Origin: Phycisphaerales bacterium | Lineage (GTDB): Bacteria; Planctomycetota; Phycisphaerae; Sedimentisphaerales; Anaerobacaceae | Reading direction: 5' to 3' | Assembly (NCBI GenBank): GCA_003170415.1 | Contig: PMZJ01000026.1 | Location: 1-64,000, forward strand | Length of the DNA stretch: 64,000 nucleotides | In this document: positions 1-9,059 of the stretch, in pieces | Layout: each line of letters begins with the position of its first letter | Position numbering within the stretch: position 1 is the stretch's first letter | Notes under the pieces: model-generated | The model's input: only the letters and a program-made list of their open reading frames with translations | The model's database searches: none | Told to the model about the DNA's origin: nothing | Translations under genes and position numbers: made by a program

Positions 1-299
1 AATAAAAATCCGTGTAATCTGTGATGGCTACAAAGCTTATTTTCAAAAATCGATAAGTTTGGCGGGTTAATCTGTCCGCCTCGCTCCTAAAGGGCAGGCG
101 AGATCTCGCCAAGGGCGGGGGCAACTTGCCCTTCTACTCTGACACACACAAAACGAGGGGCAAGTAGGGGCAAGTACCGTTTTCAGCGTAATAATGAGGT
201 TTTTTTCTCAAAAACCAGGGGCAAGTTGCGTTTTTAGCGTCCAAATGAGGGACAAGTACCGTTTTTAGCTCAATAACCGCGTTCTTGGCGGTGAATAAA
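1..299. repeat. Intergenic region with degenerate short repeats
   Basis: I see no gene downstream of hemC. Positions 97-110 form a perfect 14-bp palindrome (GGCGAGATCTCGCC). From about 167 to 276 a unit of about 30 bp occurs three times in degenerate form, at roughly 167-198, 218-250 and 250-276. Each copy starts GGGGCAAGT or GGGACAAGT and continues into an ACCGTTTTTAGC-like core. The first bases (GTGTAATCTGTGA) recur near 1291 upstream of hemC. These look like dispersed intergenic repeats; no function can be read from the sequence. Confidence 0.5.
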
Positions 300-1187
300 T
301 TACCGAAGTTTATCTGCTAAGGATTGGGCTAATTTGGCGGAGTTGGCTATAGGGCCGGAGATAGTGGCGTATCTGAAATTACTGCCATCGGGGTCACTGA
401 AACAGCCCCAAATGGTAATCTTTCCTTCAGATAAACGAGCGAATACGCCGGCTGGGGCGTGACAGCCGCAGCCCAAAGCGGAAAAGACCAGCCGTTCGGC
501 TGTTGTCGTAATGCGATAATCCTTATCATCGAGTTTTGAGACGATTTCTTTTGTTTCGTTATCGTCGGCTCTAACTTCAACTGCAAGAGCGCCCTGTGCA
601 GGCGATGGGATAAACTTGGTCGGGTCAAAGATGATTGAGATTTTGTCGCTCAAACCTAATCGTTCAAGACCTGCCCGCGCCAAAACGATTGCGTCAAAAT
701 CGCCCTGTTCGAGTTTTTTCAGACGGGTGGTAACATTGCCTCGTATGGGGACACACTGCAAATCGTTTCGCAGTCGTTTTAACTGAACGGTCCTTCGTAA
801 ACTCGACGTGCCGACTATCGCTTCTTTGGGCAATTCATCGAGGGATTTTATCAGCGAGGCGGTTACGAGGCAATCTTCGGGAAACTTGCGGTCGAGGACT
901 GCGCCAATAGTTAAACCATCACGAATCGCGGTGGGTAAATCCTTGTAACTATGAACCGCTATATCCGCTTCTTTGGCGAGCAGGGCGTCTTCGAGAATTG
1001 AGGTGAAAAAGCCGGTCTCTTTCAATTCCCAGAGTGTTGTTCGGCGGTCTTTGTCGCCCTGACTTGCGATTTTTTTGATGCGGATTTTGATGTCTGGATA
1101 TAGCTTTTGAAGAGCGGCTACGACGATTTGGGTTTGTGCTATTGCCAGCGAGCCGGTGCGGGTCGCGATGGTGAGCGTTTTCTTCAT
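300..1187 (-). CDS. hemC: Porphobilinogen deaminase (hydroxymethylbilane synthase)
   Basis: This cytosolic enzyme joins four porphobilinogen units into hydroxymethylbilane in tetrapyrrole synthesis. The protein opens with the family N-terminus TIATRTGSLAIAQTQ and contains the HSYKDLPT segment. The C-terminal LGCGCHAPAGV holds the cysteine that binds the dipyrromethane cofactor. I placed the start at MKKTLTIA, 31 codons inside the ORF-track start, because the upstream codons are repeat-like DNA unrelated to the family. That gives about 295 residues, close to the usual 300-310. hemA lies 127 bp upstream on the same strand, so the two are probably co-transcribed. Confidence 0.95.
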   Translation of the reverse strand: MKKTLTIATRTGSLAIAQTQIVVAALQKLYPDIKIRIKKIASQGDKDRRTTLWELKETGFFTSILEDALLAKEADIAVHSYKDLPTAIRDGLTIGAVLDRKFPEDCLVTASLIKSLDELPKEAIVGTSSLRRTVQLKRLRNDLQCVPIRGNVTTRLKKLEQGDFDAIVLARAGLERLGLSDKISIIFDPTKFIPSPAQGALAVEVRADDNETKEIVSKLDDKDYRITTTAERLVFSALGCGCHAPAGVFARLSEGKITIWGCFSDPDGSNFRYATISGPIANSAKLAQSLADKLR

Positions 1188-1314
1188 TGTTTTTTCACCG
1201 CAGAGATCGCGGAGACCGCAGAGAAAAATATTATAAATAGATTCCTCGACTGCGCTTCGCTTCGCTCGGAATGACAACAAGAGAGAATGCTGTGTAATCT
1301 GTGAAATCTGTGGT
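1188..1314. repeat. Dispersed repeat between hemA and hemC
   Basis: This spacer holds two kinds of dispersed intergenic sequence. One is an ACCGCAGAGATCGCGGAGACC-type purine-rich stretch near 1197-1222. The other is a TCCTCGACTGCGCTTCGC...CGGAATGAC element near 1242-1275. Similar short elements recur elsewhere in the window. The ORF track reads hemC through this repeat, which is why its start there is probably too long. Confidence 0.45.
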
Positions 1315-2589
1315 TCATTTGGGCTGCTCTTCGTCGAGGAGGAACATTTTATTTACCAGGTCAAGTGCGCGAAGCTGCTGGGTGGTGGGGTCATCGTCGC
1401 CGGCGTCTTTGAGGAAGCTGACCGGGCCGTGGAGGAGCTTTTTGGCGAGTGATTCGGCGAAGGTTTCGAGTTTAGCGGCGTTAGCGGGGCCGAAGTCCTT
1501 CGCATAGCGTCTGGCTTCGGCGCGGGCCAATTCAATCGCCCTTTGAGTAAGCTGGGTAACAACGGGGACGACGGATAACGAGTCGCGCCAGTTTGCGAAT
1601 TGTTTTGTGAAGTCATCGACGATTTTTTCGGCCTTGGGGATTTCGGTCGAGCGTTTTTCTCTGTTGACGGCTATTCGCTTGTCGAGGTCGTCTATATTAA
1701 CGATTGTGACGCAGTCGAATTGTGCGATGCGCTCGTCGATATCCCTGGGGACAGCTATATCAATTATCAGCAGTGGTTTTTTGCGTTTGCTCAGAACGTC
1801 TTTTACGCTTTCATAGTTGACGACGGGCTGCGTTGCGCCTGTTGAGGCGATAACCAGGTCAGCTTCATCTAAGCAGGCGGGTATTTCGTCAAGGCCGATT
1901 ACGCGACCCGTGCCTAAGCGTCCGCACATTTCGTCGGCATTGTCCTTGTTGCGGTTGGCGATAATCAGTTGTTTGAGTCCCGCCTTGACCAAGTATCTTG
2001 CGGCCAGCTCAGCGTTTTCGCCCGCGCCGATAATTATCGCAGCGGATTTTTCGGGTTTGATTTTTTCTTTTGCCAGTTCGACCGCGGCCAAGCTGATTGA
2101 GACGGCGCCGCAGTTGATATCGGTTTGTGTTCGGACGGCTTTGCCTACGCGAAACGCGGTATGAAACAGCCGATGAAAGATGAACCTGCTCGCCTGGCAT
2201 CCGATTGACTCGATATAAGCGGCCTTGACCTGTGAGAGTATCTGGTTTTCGCCCAACATTTGTGAGTCAAGGCCCGCGGCGACGGCAAATAAATGGCGTG
2301 CGACGTCGATGCCGTGTTTTTGTTTGCAGTATTTTTGCCAGGTTTGCCCGGCCTCATCGCCCAACTGCCCCATCAGCTCGCTGACGGGTTTTATCCAGTC
2401 GGTATCTTTTTTGGCGTAGAGGTAAATCTCGGTGCGGTTGCAGGTCTGCAGAATGGCCGCCTCGACGATGCCATCCTTATCAAGCAATGCGCGCAACATT
2501 TCCTGCTGCTGACCATTGGCAAGCGATACCTTTTCCCGTTGGCCAATCGGGCAATCATGATAATTTACGCTCTGAAGCACTAATTCCAT
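1315..2589 (-). CDS. hemA: Glutamyl-tRNA reductase
   Basis: This enzyme reduces glutamyl-tRNA(Glu) to glutamate-1-semialdehyde with NADPH, the first committed step of C5-pathway heme synthesis. The N-terminal catalytic domain shows the LQTCNRTEIY motif with the nucleophilic cysteine near residue 50. The segment FAVAAGLDSQMLGENQILSQ follows. The middle domain has a nucleotide-binding IIGAGENAELAARYL, and a helical dimerisation domain ends the protein. The 424-residue length is normal. It lies upstream of hemC and is divergent from the cytochrome c maturation genes. Confidence 0.96.
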   Translation of the reverse strand: MELVLQSVNYHDCPIGQREKVSLANGQQQEMLRALLDKDGIVEAAILQTCNRTEIYLYAKKDTDWIKPVSELMGQLGDEAGQTWQKYCKQKHGIDVARHLFAVAAGLDSQMLGENQILSQVKAAYIESIGCQASRFIFHRLFHTAFRVGKAVRTQTDINCGAVSISLAAVELAKEKIKPEKSAAIIIGAGENAELAARYLVKAGLKQLIIANRNKDNADEMCGRLGTGRVIGLDEIPACLDEADLVIASTGATQPVVNYESVKDVLSKRKKPLLIIDIAVPRDIDERIAQFDCVTIVNIDDLDKRIAVNREKRSTEIPKAEKIVDDFTKQFANWRDSLSVVPVVTQLTQRAIELARAEARRYAKDFGPANAAKLETFAESLAKKLLHGPVSFLKDAGDDDPTTQQLRALDLVNKMFLLDEEQPK

Positions 2590-2718
2590 ATCGTGCCTAT
2601 TATAACCCCCGTTGACCCATACTGCTATATTTTACGGCGTCCCAAACCCATTGTGCTTGCGAACGCGGTCGTTTTTGTGATAATGCGGTTTTCGTTTCGA
2701 AGGGTTTTGAAGGCGAGT

Positions 2719-3771
2719 ATGCAATCAGTGGGATTAAAAAATGGTTTAAGACGTGTTGTTTTGTGGGCAGGGCTTTTGCTTATCCTGCTTTTGATAGTTT
2801 TTTCAATATACGGGGCGTTCATCGGGGCAGAATCCGCGAAGGAATTTTTCAATTCAATACCACTGTCTGTTTACTGGCTTGCGTTCGCAATCCTGTTAAT
2901 CTCGGCAATAGCGCAGTTTCGCCGATTGCTTTGTTTTCGGGGGCTTTTCCTGATTCATCTTGGCTGCATAGTTGTTCTCGCGGGCGGCATAATCGGCTCA
3001 CAGGCGGGGTTTAAGGTTCAGGATAAATTGTTCGGCACGGACACGATTCGCACGGGCCAAATGGTAATCAACGAGGGGACAACCGAGCGGGCGGTGGAAT
3101 TGGAAGACGGCGTAATCAAGATGCTGCCCTTCGCGATAAAGCTCGTGGATTTCAAAATTGAGTATTACCAGCCGGGACAGTTGATTATCAGAACGCCAAA
3201 GGGAGAGGGGTTTAAAATTCCCGCCCAGGAGGGACAAAAGTATATGCTTGGTGTGGATTCGACAAGCTCACCACAGGCTGATTTGGGAAGCGTTGAGATA
3301 GTCAGGCGATTCGAGAATTTCAAACTGGCACGGGAAGGTGACAAGAGAATCGCGATTGATGATGTCAACGGCGGCCCTAATCCGGCTCTTGAACTGCTGC
3401 TTAAACAGCCCGATGGCAGTGAGACGACAAAATATGTATTCGAGCGTTTTCCCGGCCACGCAAGGCCCGATGATAATCTCCAATTTTCTTATCGCAGGTC
3501 GGTTAAGGATTTCCTAAGCGACGTTGAGGTCGTCAAAGATAATAAGGTTGTTGTGCGGAAAAGTATCGAGGTCAATAAGCCGTTGCATTTCGGCGGGTAT
3601 CTTTTTTACCAGCAGGGTTACGACGGCGACGCGGGCCGATATACCGTGCTTGGTGTAACAAACGACAGAGGGCTGGGAATAGTTTTTCTCGGCTACATCC
3701 TGCTCTGCACCGGGGTCTTCTGGCAGTTCTGGCTGCGTCATATTTTCGGCGACAGGGAGATGGAAGATTAA
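2719..3771 (+). CDS. ResB-like cytochrome c biogenesis protein
   Basis: This is a membrane protein of the system II (Ccs) cytochrome c maturation pathway, which delivers heme to apocytochromes on the outer side of the membrane. Hydrophobic segments lie near the N-terminus (VVLWAGLLLILLLIVFSIYGA, VYWLAFAILLISAIAQF, LFLIHLGCIVVLAGGII). A long soluble domain follows, and a last membrane segment precedes the C-terminus. The LHFGGYLFYQQGYD stretch is typical of ResB. The ORF opens at 2593; I prefer the ATG at 2719, preceded by GAAGG. ATG 2683 is the alternative. The ccsA-like gene starts on the base after its stop codon. Confidence 0.82.
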   Translation: MQSVGLKNGLRRVVLWAGLLLILLLIVFSIYGAFIGAESAKEFFNSIPLSVYWLAFAILLISAIAQFRRLLCFRGLFLIHLGCIVVLAGGIIGSQAGFKVQDKLFGTDTIRTGQMVINEGTTERAVELEDGVIKMLPFAIKLVDFKIEYYQPGQLIIRTPKGEGFKIPAQEGQKYMLGVDSTSSPQADLGSVEIVRRFENFKLAREGDKRIAIDDVNGGPNPALELLLKQPDGSETTKYVFERFPGHARPDDNLQFSYRRSVKDFLSDVEVVKDNKVVVRKSIEVNKPLHFGGYLFYQQGYDGDAGRYTVLGVTNDRGLGIVFLGYILLCTGVFWQFWLRHIFGDREMED

Positions 3772-4587
3772 ATGATAGCGGTCAAATATGCAATTCAGGG
3801 ATTTCTGATTTACGCCGCGATGGCCGGGTATTTACTGGCGTTTGTCGTGATGTTGTCGCGCCGGCGAAAGGCGGGGCATATTTTATTTTTGGCAGGGTTC
3901 CTGCTTAGCTGCGCGGCAATTGTTTATCGCTGGTTGCACGTCGGGCATATTCCGTTGCAAAATCTGTTCGAGGTGTTTTTGTGCCTTGGCGTTCTGGCGT
4001 ATCCGATTTCGATTTTCTGCAATCGCGTTCTGCGAGTAGGCGGCGTCGCGGCTGATATGCTGATTGGAGTCGTTGTGCTTTTCCCGGCGGGATTCATCTT
4101 TAGTGCCGAGCCGCAGCAATTACCACCTGCTTTACAAAGCTGGCTTTTCGGCCCTCACGTCCTTGTTTATATGCTTTCGTATATCCTGATGACGAAAGCA
4201 GCCGTGCAGGCGGCAATCCAGCTATCAGGTGGTCCCTTCGACTATGCTCAGGGCGGGCAGACAAAAGACAATCTGCTTGCTCCCGAAGATGCGACATATC
4301 GAATGATTTGCGCGGGTTTTCCGCTGTTGACGCTTGGTCTTGTTCTCGGAAGCATCTGGGGACAAAATGCCTGGGGCGACTGGTGGGGCTGGGACCCGAA
4401 GGAATTATGGTCGCTCGCCTCCTGCCTGGTTTACGTCGGCTATTTTCATTTCCGCTATATGTTCGGCAAACGATTCCCGCGGATAAATTCGCTCTGGGCA
4501 GTCGTCGGCTTAGTCGTCATCATAATTACACTGTTATGGGTGAACCTATCAAAGCTATTCCCCGGCCTGCACAGTTACGCGATGTGA
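3772..4587 (+). CDS. ccsA: CcsA/ResC-type cytochrome c assembly protein
   Basis: This multi-pass membrane protein handles heme for system II cytochrome c maturation. The diagnostic tryptophan-rich heme-handling motif is WGDWWGWDPKELWSL. The conserved histidine positions are plausible in LHVGHIPLQNLFE and GLHSYAM. The 271 residues with several membrane helices fit the short CcsA form. The gene abuts the ResB-like gene, so the two form a pair. A loop near residue 155 contains PFDYAQGGQ, encoded by a copy of a dispersed repeat that seems to have been inserted in frame (see the repeat entry). Confidence 0.9.
   Translation: MIAVKYAIQGFLIYAAMAGYLLAFVVMLSRRRKAGHILFLAGFLLSCAAIVYRWLHVGHIPLQNLFEVFLCLGVLAYPISIFCNRVLRVGGVAADMLIGVVVLFPAGFIFSAEPQQLPPALQSWLFGPHVLVYMLSYILMTKAAVQAAIQLSGGPFDYAQGGQTKDNLLAPEDATYRMICAGFPLLTLGLVLGSIWGQNAWGDWWGWDPKELWSLASCLVYVGYFHFRYMFGKRFPRINSLWAVVGLVVIIITLLWVNLSKLFPGLHSYAM
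4233..4260 (+). repeat. Dispersed repeat copy inside ccsA coding sequence
   Basis: The stretch CCCTTCGACTATGCTCAGGG plus GCGGGCAG matches, in reverse complement, the intergenic sequence near 63968-63993 (GCCTGCCCTGAGCGCAACCG then AAGGG). Inside ccsA it is translated in frame as PFDYAQGGQ, in a loop between membrane segments where CcsA proteins vary. I infer a repeat insertion tolerated in a non-essential loop. Confidence 0.55.
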
Positions 4588-4672
4588 AACCTTGATACTT
4601 GGCAAGAGGGGCGGTTTGGGGTATAAAGCTGGGGGTTTGGTAATATTAATCGTTTTTGAAAGGATAATAAAA

Positions 4673-5506
4673 ATGGTCAGGAACGCGATTTTGGGTTTGG
4701 GGATAATTGTATTGTTGGCGGGAGTAGTAAATTGCGCGGAGCCGAATGCGGCGCCGGCGAAAAAGAAGCCGGAAGTAATTCAGTGGGTGGAAGTGGATGG
4801 TCAAAAATGGATGGTTCACGATGAAAAAAGGCCGATGGCCCCGGTTGTCACGTCGGGCGAGGCGAGCTGCGACGATAAAGTCGGGACGGCTCCTTCGGAC
4901 GCGATTGTGCTGTTTGACGGCAACGACCTGTCAAAGTGGGAATCAGCCAAGAAACCAGGTCAGCCCGCGCCATGGAAAATGGGCGAAGGGTATTTCGAAA
5001 CCGTAAAGGACGCCGGCTTCATCCGCACAAAGCAGAAATTCGGGTCGTGTCAGCTTCATATCGAATTTGCCACGCCGGAAAAGGTAATGGGCAACAGCCA
5101 GGGACGCGGCAACAGCGGCGTATTCCTGATGGATATGTATGAGGTGCAGGTGCTCGATAACTACAACAATAAGACTTACACCGACGGCCAGTGCGGAGCT
5201 CTTTATGGCCGCAATCCACCACTTGTCAACGTCTGTCGAAAGCCAGGCGAATGGCAGACATACGATATAATCTTCCACCAGCCGACGTTCAAGAACGGCA
5301 AGGTCGATAGAAAAGCACGCTTCACCGTCTTCCAGAATGGCGTCTTAATCCAGGACAACGTCGAGCTTCAGGGCGGGACCAACTGGATAGGCCCGCACGA
5401 AGTAACCGACTATGTGCCGCACGAAGATAAAAGACCGTTATCACTGCAGGACCACGGCAACCCGGTTAAATTCAGAAATATCTGGGTTCGCGAATTGAAA
5501 GATTAA
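4673..5506 (+). CDS. Secreted DUF1080 (3-keto-disaccharide hydrolase-like) protein
   Basis: The protein has an N-terminal signal sequence (MVRNAILGLGIIVLLAGVVNCAE) and then one DUF1080 concanavalin-like domain. Hallmarks are the opening DAIVLFDGNDLSKWE, GRGNSGVFLMDMYEVQVLDN, and the closing HGNPVKFRNIWVREL. In other Planctomycetota and Bacteroidota this family acts on sugars or polysaccharides outside the cytoplasm; the substrate here is unknown. I chose ATG 4673 because GAAAGGA lies at good spacing before it and the signal peptide starts there. The 27 codons upstream in the ORF track look like leader DNA. A strong terminator follows at 5561. Confidence 0.87.
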   Translation: MVRNAILGLGIIVLLAGVVNCAEPNAAPAKKKPEVIQWVEVDGQKWMVHDEKRPMAPVVTSGEASCDDKVGTAPSDAIVLFDGNDLSKWESAKKPGQPAPWKMGEGYFETVKDAGFIRTKQKFGSCQLHIEFATPEKVMGNSQGRGNSGVFLMDMYEVQVLDNYNNKTYTDGQCGALYGRNPPLVNVCRKPGEWQTYDIIFHQPTFKNGKVDRKARFTVFQNGVLIQDNVELQGGTNWIGPHEVTDYVPHEDKRPLSLQDHGNPVKFRNIWVRELKD

Positions 5507-5560
5507 CAAAACCGCCGCAAAAACACTAAGACACAAAGGTAATTGATATAAAAGAGAAAA

Positions 5561-5588
5561 GGCCGGGCATAAATGTCCGGCCTTTTTT
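5561..5588 (+). terminator. Rho-independent terminator after the DUF1080 gene
   Basis: GGCCGG and CCGGCC arms enclose a GCATAAATGT loop and are followed by a T-rich tract. The hairpin and flank (through TTTTTTATGCGCA) are repeated identically at 7910. Confidence 0.85.
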
Positions 5589-5682
5589 ATGCGCAGAAGG
5601 CGTTTATCCGCCCCAAAAAAGTAATCTTGCCAAAAAAGCGGTTTTTTTAAACTAAAACACTCGCTAAAATCGTCAGGTTAGT

Positions 5683-5698
5683 AGTTGAAGCTTCGACT
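5683..5698. promoter_or_regulatory. Imperfect palindrome upstream of the ECF sigma gene
   Basis: AGTTGAAGCTTCGACT is a near-perfect 16-bp palindrome 26 bp before the chosen start codon. It could be an operator or simply chance; nothing else supports a role. Confidence 0.2.
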
Positions 5699-5724
5699 GC
5701 TATATAGCTTTGGAAAGTGTGGGA

Positions 5725-6270
5725 ATGTCTGAAGACAAACAAATATTGAAACAACTGCAAAAAGGCGACAAGGATGCCTTGCGCCTGCTCTATGAAAAGT
5801 ATGCGGATATTTTAGTCAGCGTTGCCGTGTCATTAGTTTCCGACATTCAGACCGCCGAGGATTGTCTTCACGATGCGTTTATTGATTTTGCGACGGCTGT
5901 GCCGGGGCTGCGGATTCACGGTAATCTCCGCAGTTACTTGATAAGCTGCGTCGCAAACCGTGCGCGTGACCTGCTGAGAAAAAGAGCAAAGTTGGCGAAC
6001 GTGGACGTGGGGCTGGTTGAGCTTGCAGCGAATACCGATGAGCCGAGCAGCCGGCTCACAACCAGCGAAGGCGCCCAGCAGGTATTTGACGCGCTTGTAC
6101 AGCTGCCTTATGAACAGCGAGAGGTATTTATCCTGCATGTACAGGGGGATATGACCTTTCAGCAGATTGCCGAACAAGTTGGGGCGTCAATCAATACGGT
6201 GCAAAGCAGATATCGTTACGGGATTGAAAAAGTAAGGTCCCTTTTGAATACAGAGTGTGAAAATGAATAA
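5725..6270 (+). CDS. ECF-family RNA polymerase sigma factor
   Basis: This sigma-70 family factor of the extracytoplasmic-function type redirects RNA polymerase to a dedicated promoter set. Region 2 is visible in LLYEKYADILVSVAVSLVSD plus AEDCLHDAFIDF. Region 4 is visible in LPYEQREVFILHVQGDMTFQ plus QIAEQVGASINTVQSRYRYG, a helix-turn-helix. About 181 residues is normal. The track starts at TTG 5710; I prefer ATG 5725 (MSEDKQIL), with GGAAAG upstream. The stop overlaps the start of the next gene by 8 bp, so the two are translationally coupled and probably act together. Confidence 0.93.
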   Translation: MSEDKQILKQLQKGDKDALRLLYEKYADILVSVAVSLVSDIQTAEDCLHDAFIDFATAVPGLRIHGNLRSYLISCVANRARDLLRKRAKLANVDVGLVELAANTDEPSSRLTTSEGAQQVFDALVQLPYEQREVFILHVQGDMTFQQIAEQVGASINTVQSRYRYGIEKVRSLLNTECENE

Positions 6271-7885
6271 CGAAAAGGTAGAAGAACTGGCCAAAGAAAT
6301 ACGAATCAAACCGGATGTTATTAACAAAGACCGGATTCTTGCCGACGCCGCGAACGCCCTTGACAAGGCCATAGCGGCAAAGGCGCCGGCCGCCGGAATT
6401 AGTTTATGGAGAACGATTATGAACAGCAGAATAACCAAATTCGCCGCCGCAGCGGTGATAATAATTGCGATAGTGATTTCAGCCACTGTATGGAACAAGT
6501 CAATCCCAACTGCTTCGGCTGCGGCAGTCCAGATGCTTACTGAGGCAACCAAGGCAGTTGAAGACGTGCGGTCAATTCACATCAAGGCGCAGATGCGAAC
6601 CCTTCCGGGCGACAACTTCTCGTTAATCGGCCTGGAGTATGATTTTGTGCCGATTGAGATGTGGAAGAAGGTGGATGACGCGGGTATTTTGCGATGGCGA
6701 ATCGAGAAACCAATGCGCGTGATTGTTACGGACGCCAACTCGACAATAATGTTAATAAGGCCCAATTACGCCGTCAAAAGTGAGAGGCCGTATCCTATCG
6801 GCTGTTTCGATGCCTGGTGCGGGTATCTGCTGAATGTTAACGGCCTTCTCGACAATGCAATGCGGGAAGCGAAAAATCGGGCGGATACCGAATTGCATCT
6901 GCGGCAAACAGTGTCGAGCAGCGGACCGGAATCAGTTCTTGAGATTGAGAGCAAGGCGGCCGGCGACTTGACAAACGATTATCTCAGGAACAAGTTCATT
7001 TCTGAATCTGATAACAAGAAGGTTTATTACTTTGATGCCCAAACCAAGCTCCTGAAAGGTTTCGAGGTATTCGTGCACACAGACAAAGGAGACGTCCTGA
7101 TTTTTGAGGTCAATGAGATTGAATACAACCCGCAAATCGACGATGGGCTGTTCAAACTTGAGTTGCCGCAGGATGTTATATGGTCGCAGGAACCGCAAGT
7201 CCTGCCGGACAACGAAAAATATGTGAATATGACGCCAAAACAGGCGGCTGAGACGTTTTTCAAGGCCTGCTCGGAGAAAAACTGGGACGAAGTTCTCAAA
7301 TTCTGGTCAGCATCACGTATTGATGAACGATTAAAAGAGTATGTCGGCGGGCTGGAGATTATAAGTATCGGTGAGCCATTCAAATCAGGTTTGTATCCGG
7401 GTTGGTTCGTGCCTTACGAAATCCGGCTTCAGTCACAGGAATTCAACGTGCGTCTCTCCAACGCAAACTCCGCGAAGAGATTCGTAATAACGGGAGAGTA
7501 TGATTCTAAACTGCAACTCACAAAGGAAAAGAAATGGTCGAGCGAGCCAAATATCCTGCCCGATAACGATGTTTATGCCAAAATGTCGCCGCAAGAGGCG
7601 GTGAAGAAATATTTCGAGGCATTTTCAAAGCTGGACTGGGATGAAATGCAAAAGTTTGAGCCGGCCGCAGATGTGAAAGCAATGAAGAGCGAATTCGAGG
7701 AAGCGAAGAAACACGGTATGGATGTTAAAGAACAAATTCCAACTGTGGAGGTTGGAGAATCCTCCTGGTCGGCGGAGCAATCCGCTTACTTCGTGAAGTG
7801 CCATATATCTGGTGTTAAAAAGTTTAACCTGGCGGTGAGAAACGATAATCCCGCAAAGCGATGGGTTGTTGATGGCGGGCTCTGA
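6263..7885 (+). CDS. Membrane-anchored LolA-like protein, partner of the ECF sigma factor
   Basis: The cytoplasmic N-terminus (MNNEKVEELAKEIRIKPD) is followed by one membrane helix near residues 52-75 (FAAAAVIIIAIVISATVW). The large outer part begins with a LolA/outer-membrane-lipoprotein-sorting-like region. Two related C-terminal units follow, starting VLPDNEKYVNMTPKQAAETF and ILPDNDVYAKMSPQEAVKKY. The layout fits a membrane sensor or anti-sigma-like partner, because the gene overlaps the sigma gene, but no classic anti-sigma domain is recognisable. I start at ATG 6263 rather than the track's GTG 6257. The same terminator as at 5561 follows. Confidence 0.75.
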   Translation: MNNEKVEELAKEIRIKPDVINKDRILADAANALDKAIAAKAPAAGISLWRTIMNSRITKFAAAAVIIIAIVISATVWNKSIPTASAAAVQMLTEATKAVEDVRSIHIKAQMRTLPGDNFSLIGLEYDFVPIEMWKKVDDAGILRWRIEKPMRVIVTDANSTIMLIRPNYAVKSERPYPIGCFDAWCGYLLNVNGLLDNAMREAKNRADTELHLRQTVSSSGPESVLEIESKAAGDLTNDYLRNKFISESDNKKVYYFDAQTKLLKGFEVFVHTDKGDVLIFEVNEIEYNPQIDDGLFKLELPQDVIWSQEPQVLPDNEKYVNMTPKQAAETFFKACSEKNWDEVLKFWSASRIDERLKEYVGGLEIISIGEPFKSGLYPGWFVPYEIRLQSQEFNVRLSNANSAKRFVITGEYDSKLQLTKEKKWSSEPNILPDNDVYAKMSPQEAVKKYFEAFSKLDWDEMQKFEPAADVKAMKSEFEEAKKHGMDVKEQIPTVEVGESSWSAEQSAYFVKCHISGVKKFNLAVRNDNPAKRWVVDGGL

Positions 7886-7909
7886 TAACCTGATGTGACA
7901 ATGATAATA

Positions 7910-7938
7910 GGCCGGGCATAAATGTCCGGCCTTTTTTA
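7910..7938 (+). terminator. Rho-independent terminator after the sigma module
   Basis: GGCCGG/CCGGCC hairpin with a T tract. It is identical over about 35 bp to the terminator at 5561. Confidence 0.85.
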
Positions 7939-8048
7939 TGCGCAAAGCGGATTAGCGTATGGTTTTTATCTCTTGCCTATTTGCATTCTCATGTTTAATA
8001 TAAGAGGGTAGTTGACGTCTTGTCTTTTACTTAAAGGACGCGATATCT

Positions 8049-9059
8049 ATGAAGAAAGCTTTAGTTACGGGTATTACAGGCCAGGATGGCTCCTATCTGA
8101 CAGAGCTTCTCCTTAAAAAGGGCTACGAGGTCTGGGGCATCGTCCGCAGAAGCTCGTCGTTCCACACGGGCAGAATCGACCATTTGTATAAAGACCCCCA
8201 CGAAAAACCCCGTCTTCGCCTTGTTTACGGTGACCTCACTGATGGCGGCAACCTCTCATCAATTGTTAACGAAATCCAGCCGGATGAAGTTTATAACCTC
8301 GGTGCCCAAAGCCACGTCAAGGTCAGTTTCGAAACCCCCATTTACTCCGTTAATGTCGATGCACTCGGAACCCTCCGCCTACTCGAAGCTCTCCGTGGAA
8401 TGAAAACGCTCCCGAAGTTCTATCAGGCCTCCAGCAGCGAAATGTACGGCAAAGTCGTCGAGGTCCCGCAGACCGAGAAAACCCCCTTCTATCCTCGAAG
8501 TCCCTACGCCTGCGCCAAGGTTTACAGCTTCTGGCAGACCGTCAATTACCGCGAAGCTTATGGCCTTTTCGCATCCAATGGCGTCCTGTTCAATCACGAG
8601 TCCCCTCGCCGGGGCGAAACGTTTGTCACTCGGAAAATCACCCGCGCCGCCACTCGCATAAAACTTGGCCTTCAGGACAAGCTCTACCTCGGCAATCTCG
8701 ATGCCAAACGTGACTGGGGCTATGCAGGCGATTATGTCGAGGCGATGTGGCTCATCCTTCAGCAGGATAAACCAGACGATTTTGTGATAGCCACCGGCGA
8801 ATCCCATTCCGTTCGTGAGTTTGTCGAGGAGGTCTTCGGCTATCTCAATATGGACTGGCATAAGTACGTCGAAGTTGACCCTATGTATTTTAGACCCACT
8901 GAAGTAGATATGCTTCAGGGCGACTCTACCAAGGCACAAAAAGTTCTCGGCTGGAAACCAAAGGTCGCTTTCAGGGAACTCGCAAAAATGATGACCGATG
9001 CCGATATGAAAATCGCCGAGCACGAGAAAATTATCGCCGAGCACGACAGAAAACAATGA
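8049..9059 (+). CDS. gmd: GDP-mannose 4,6-dehydratase
   Basis: This NADP-dependent short-chain dehydrogenase-type enzyme converts GDP-D-mannose to GDP-4-keto-6-deoxymannose. The N-terminal dinucleotide motif is [11 protein letters not shown], followed by the family signature [15 protein letters not shown]. The catalytic Ser/Glu and Tyr-Lys appear in SSSEMYG and [15 protein letters not shown]. The 336 residues are slightly shorter than E. coli Gmd. AAAGGA precedes the ATG. The last bases overlap the fcl start (ATGA), so the two enzymes of GDP-L-fucose synthesis are made together, presumably for a surface polysaccharide. Confidence 0.96.
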   Translation: MKKALVTGITGQDGSYLTELLLKKGYEVWGIVRRSSSFHTGRIDHLYKDPHEKPRLRLVYGDLTDGGNLSSIVNEIQPDEVYNLGAQSHVKVSFETPIYSVNVDALGTLRLLEALRGMKTLPKFYQASSSEMYGKVVEVPQTEKTPFYPRSPYACAKVYSFWQTVNYREAYGLFASNGVLFNHESPRRGETFVTRKITRAATRIKLGLQDKLYLGNLDAKRDWGYAGDYVEAMWLILQQDKPDDFVIATGESHSVREFVEEVFGYLNMDWHKYVEVDPMYFRPTEVDMLQGDSTKAQKVLGWKPKVAFRELAKMMTDADMKIAEHEKIIAEHDRKQ

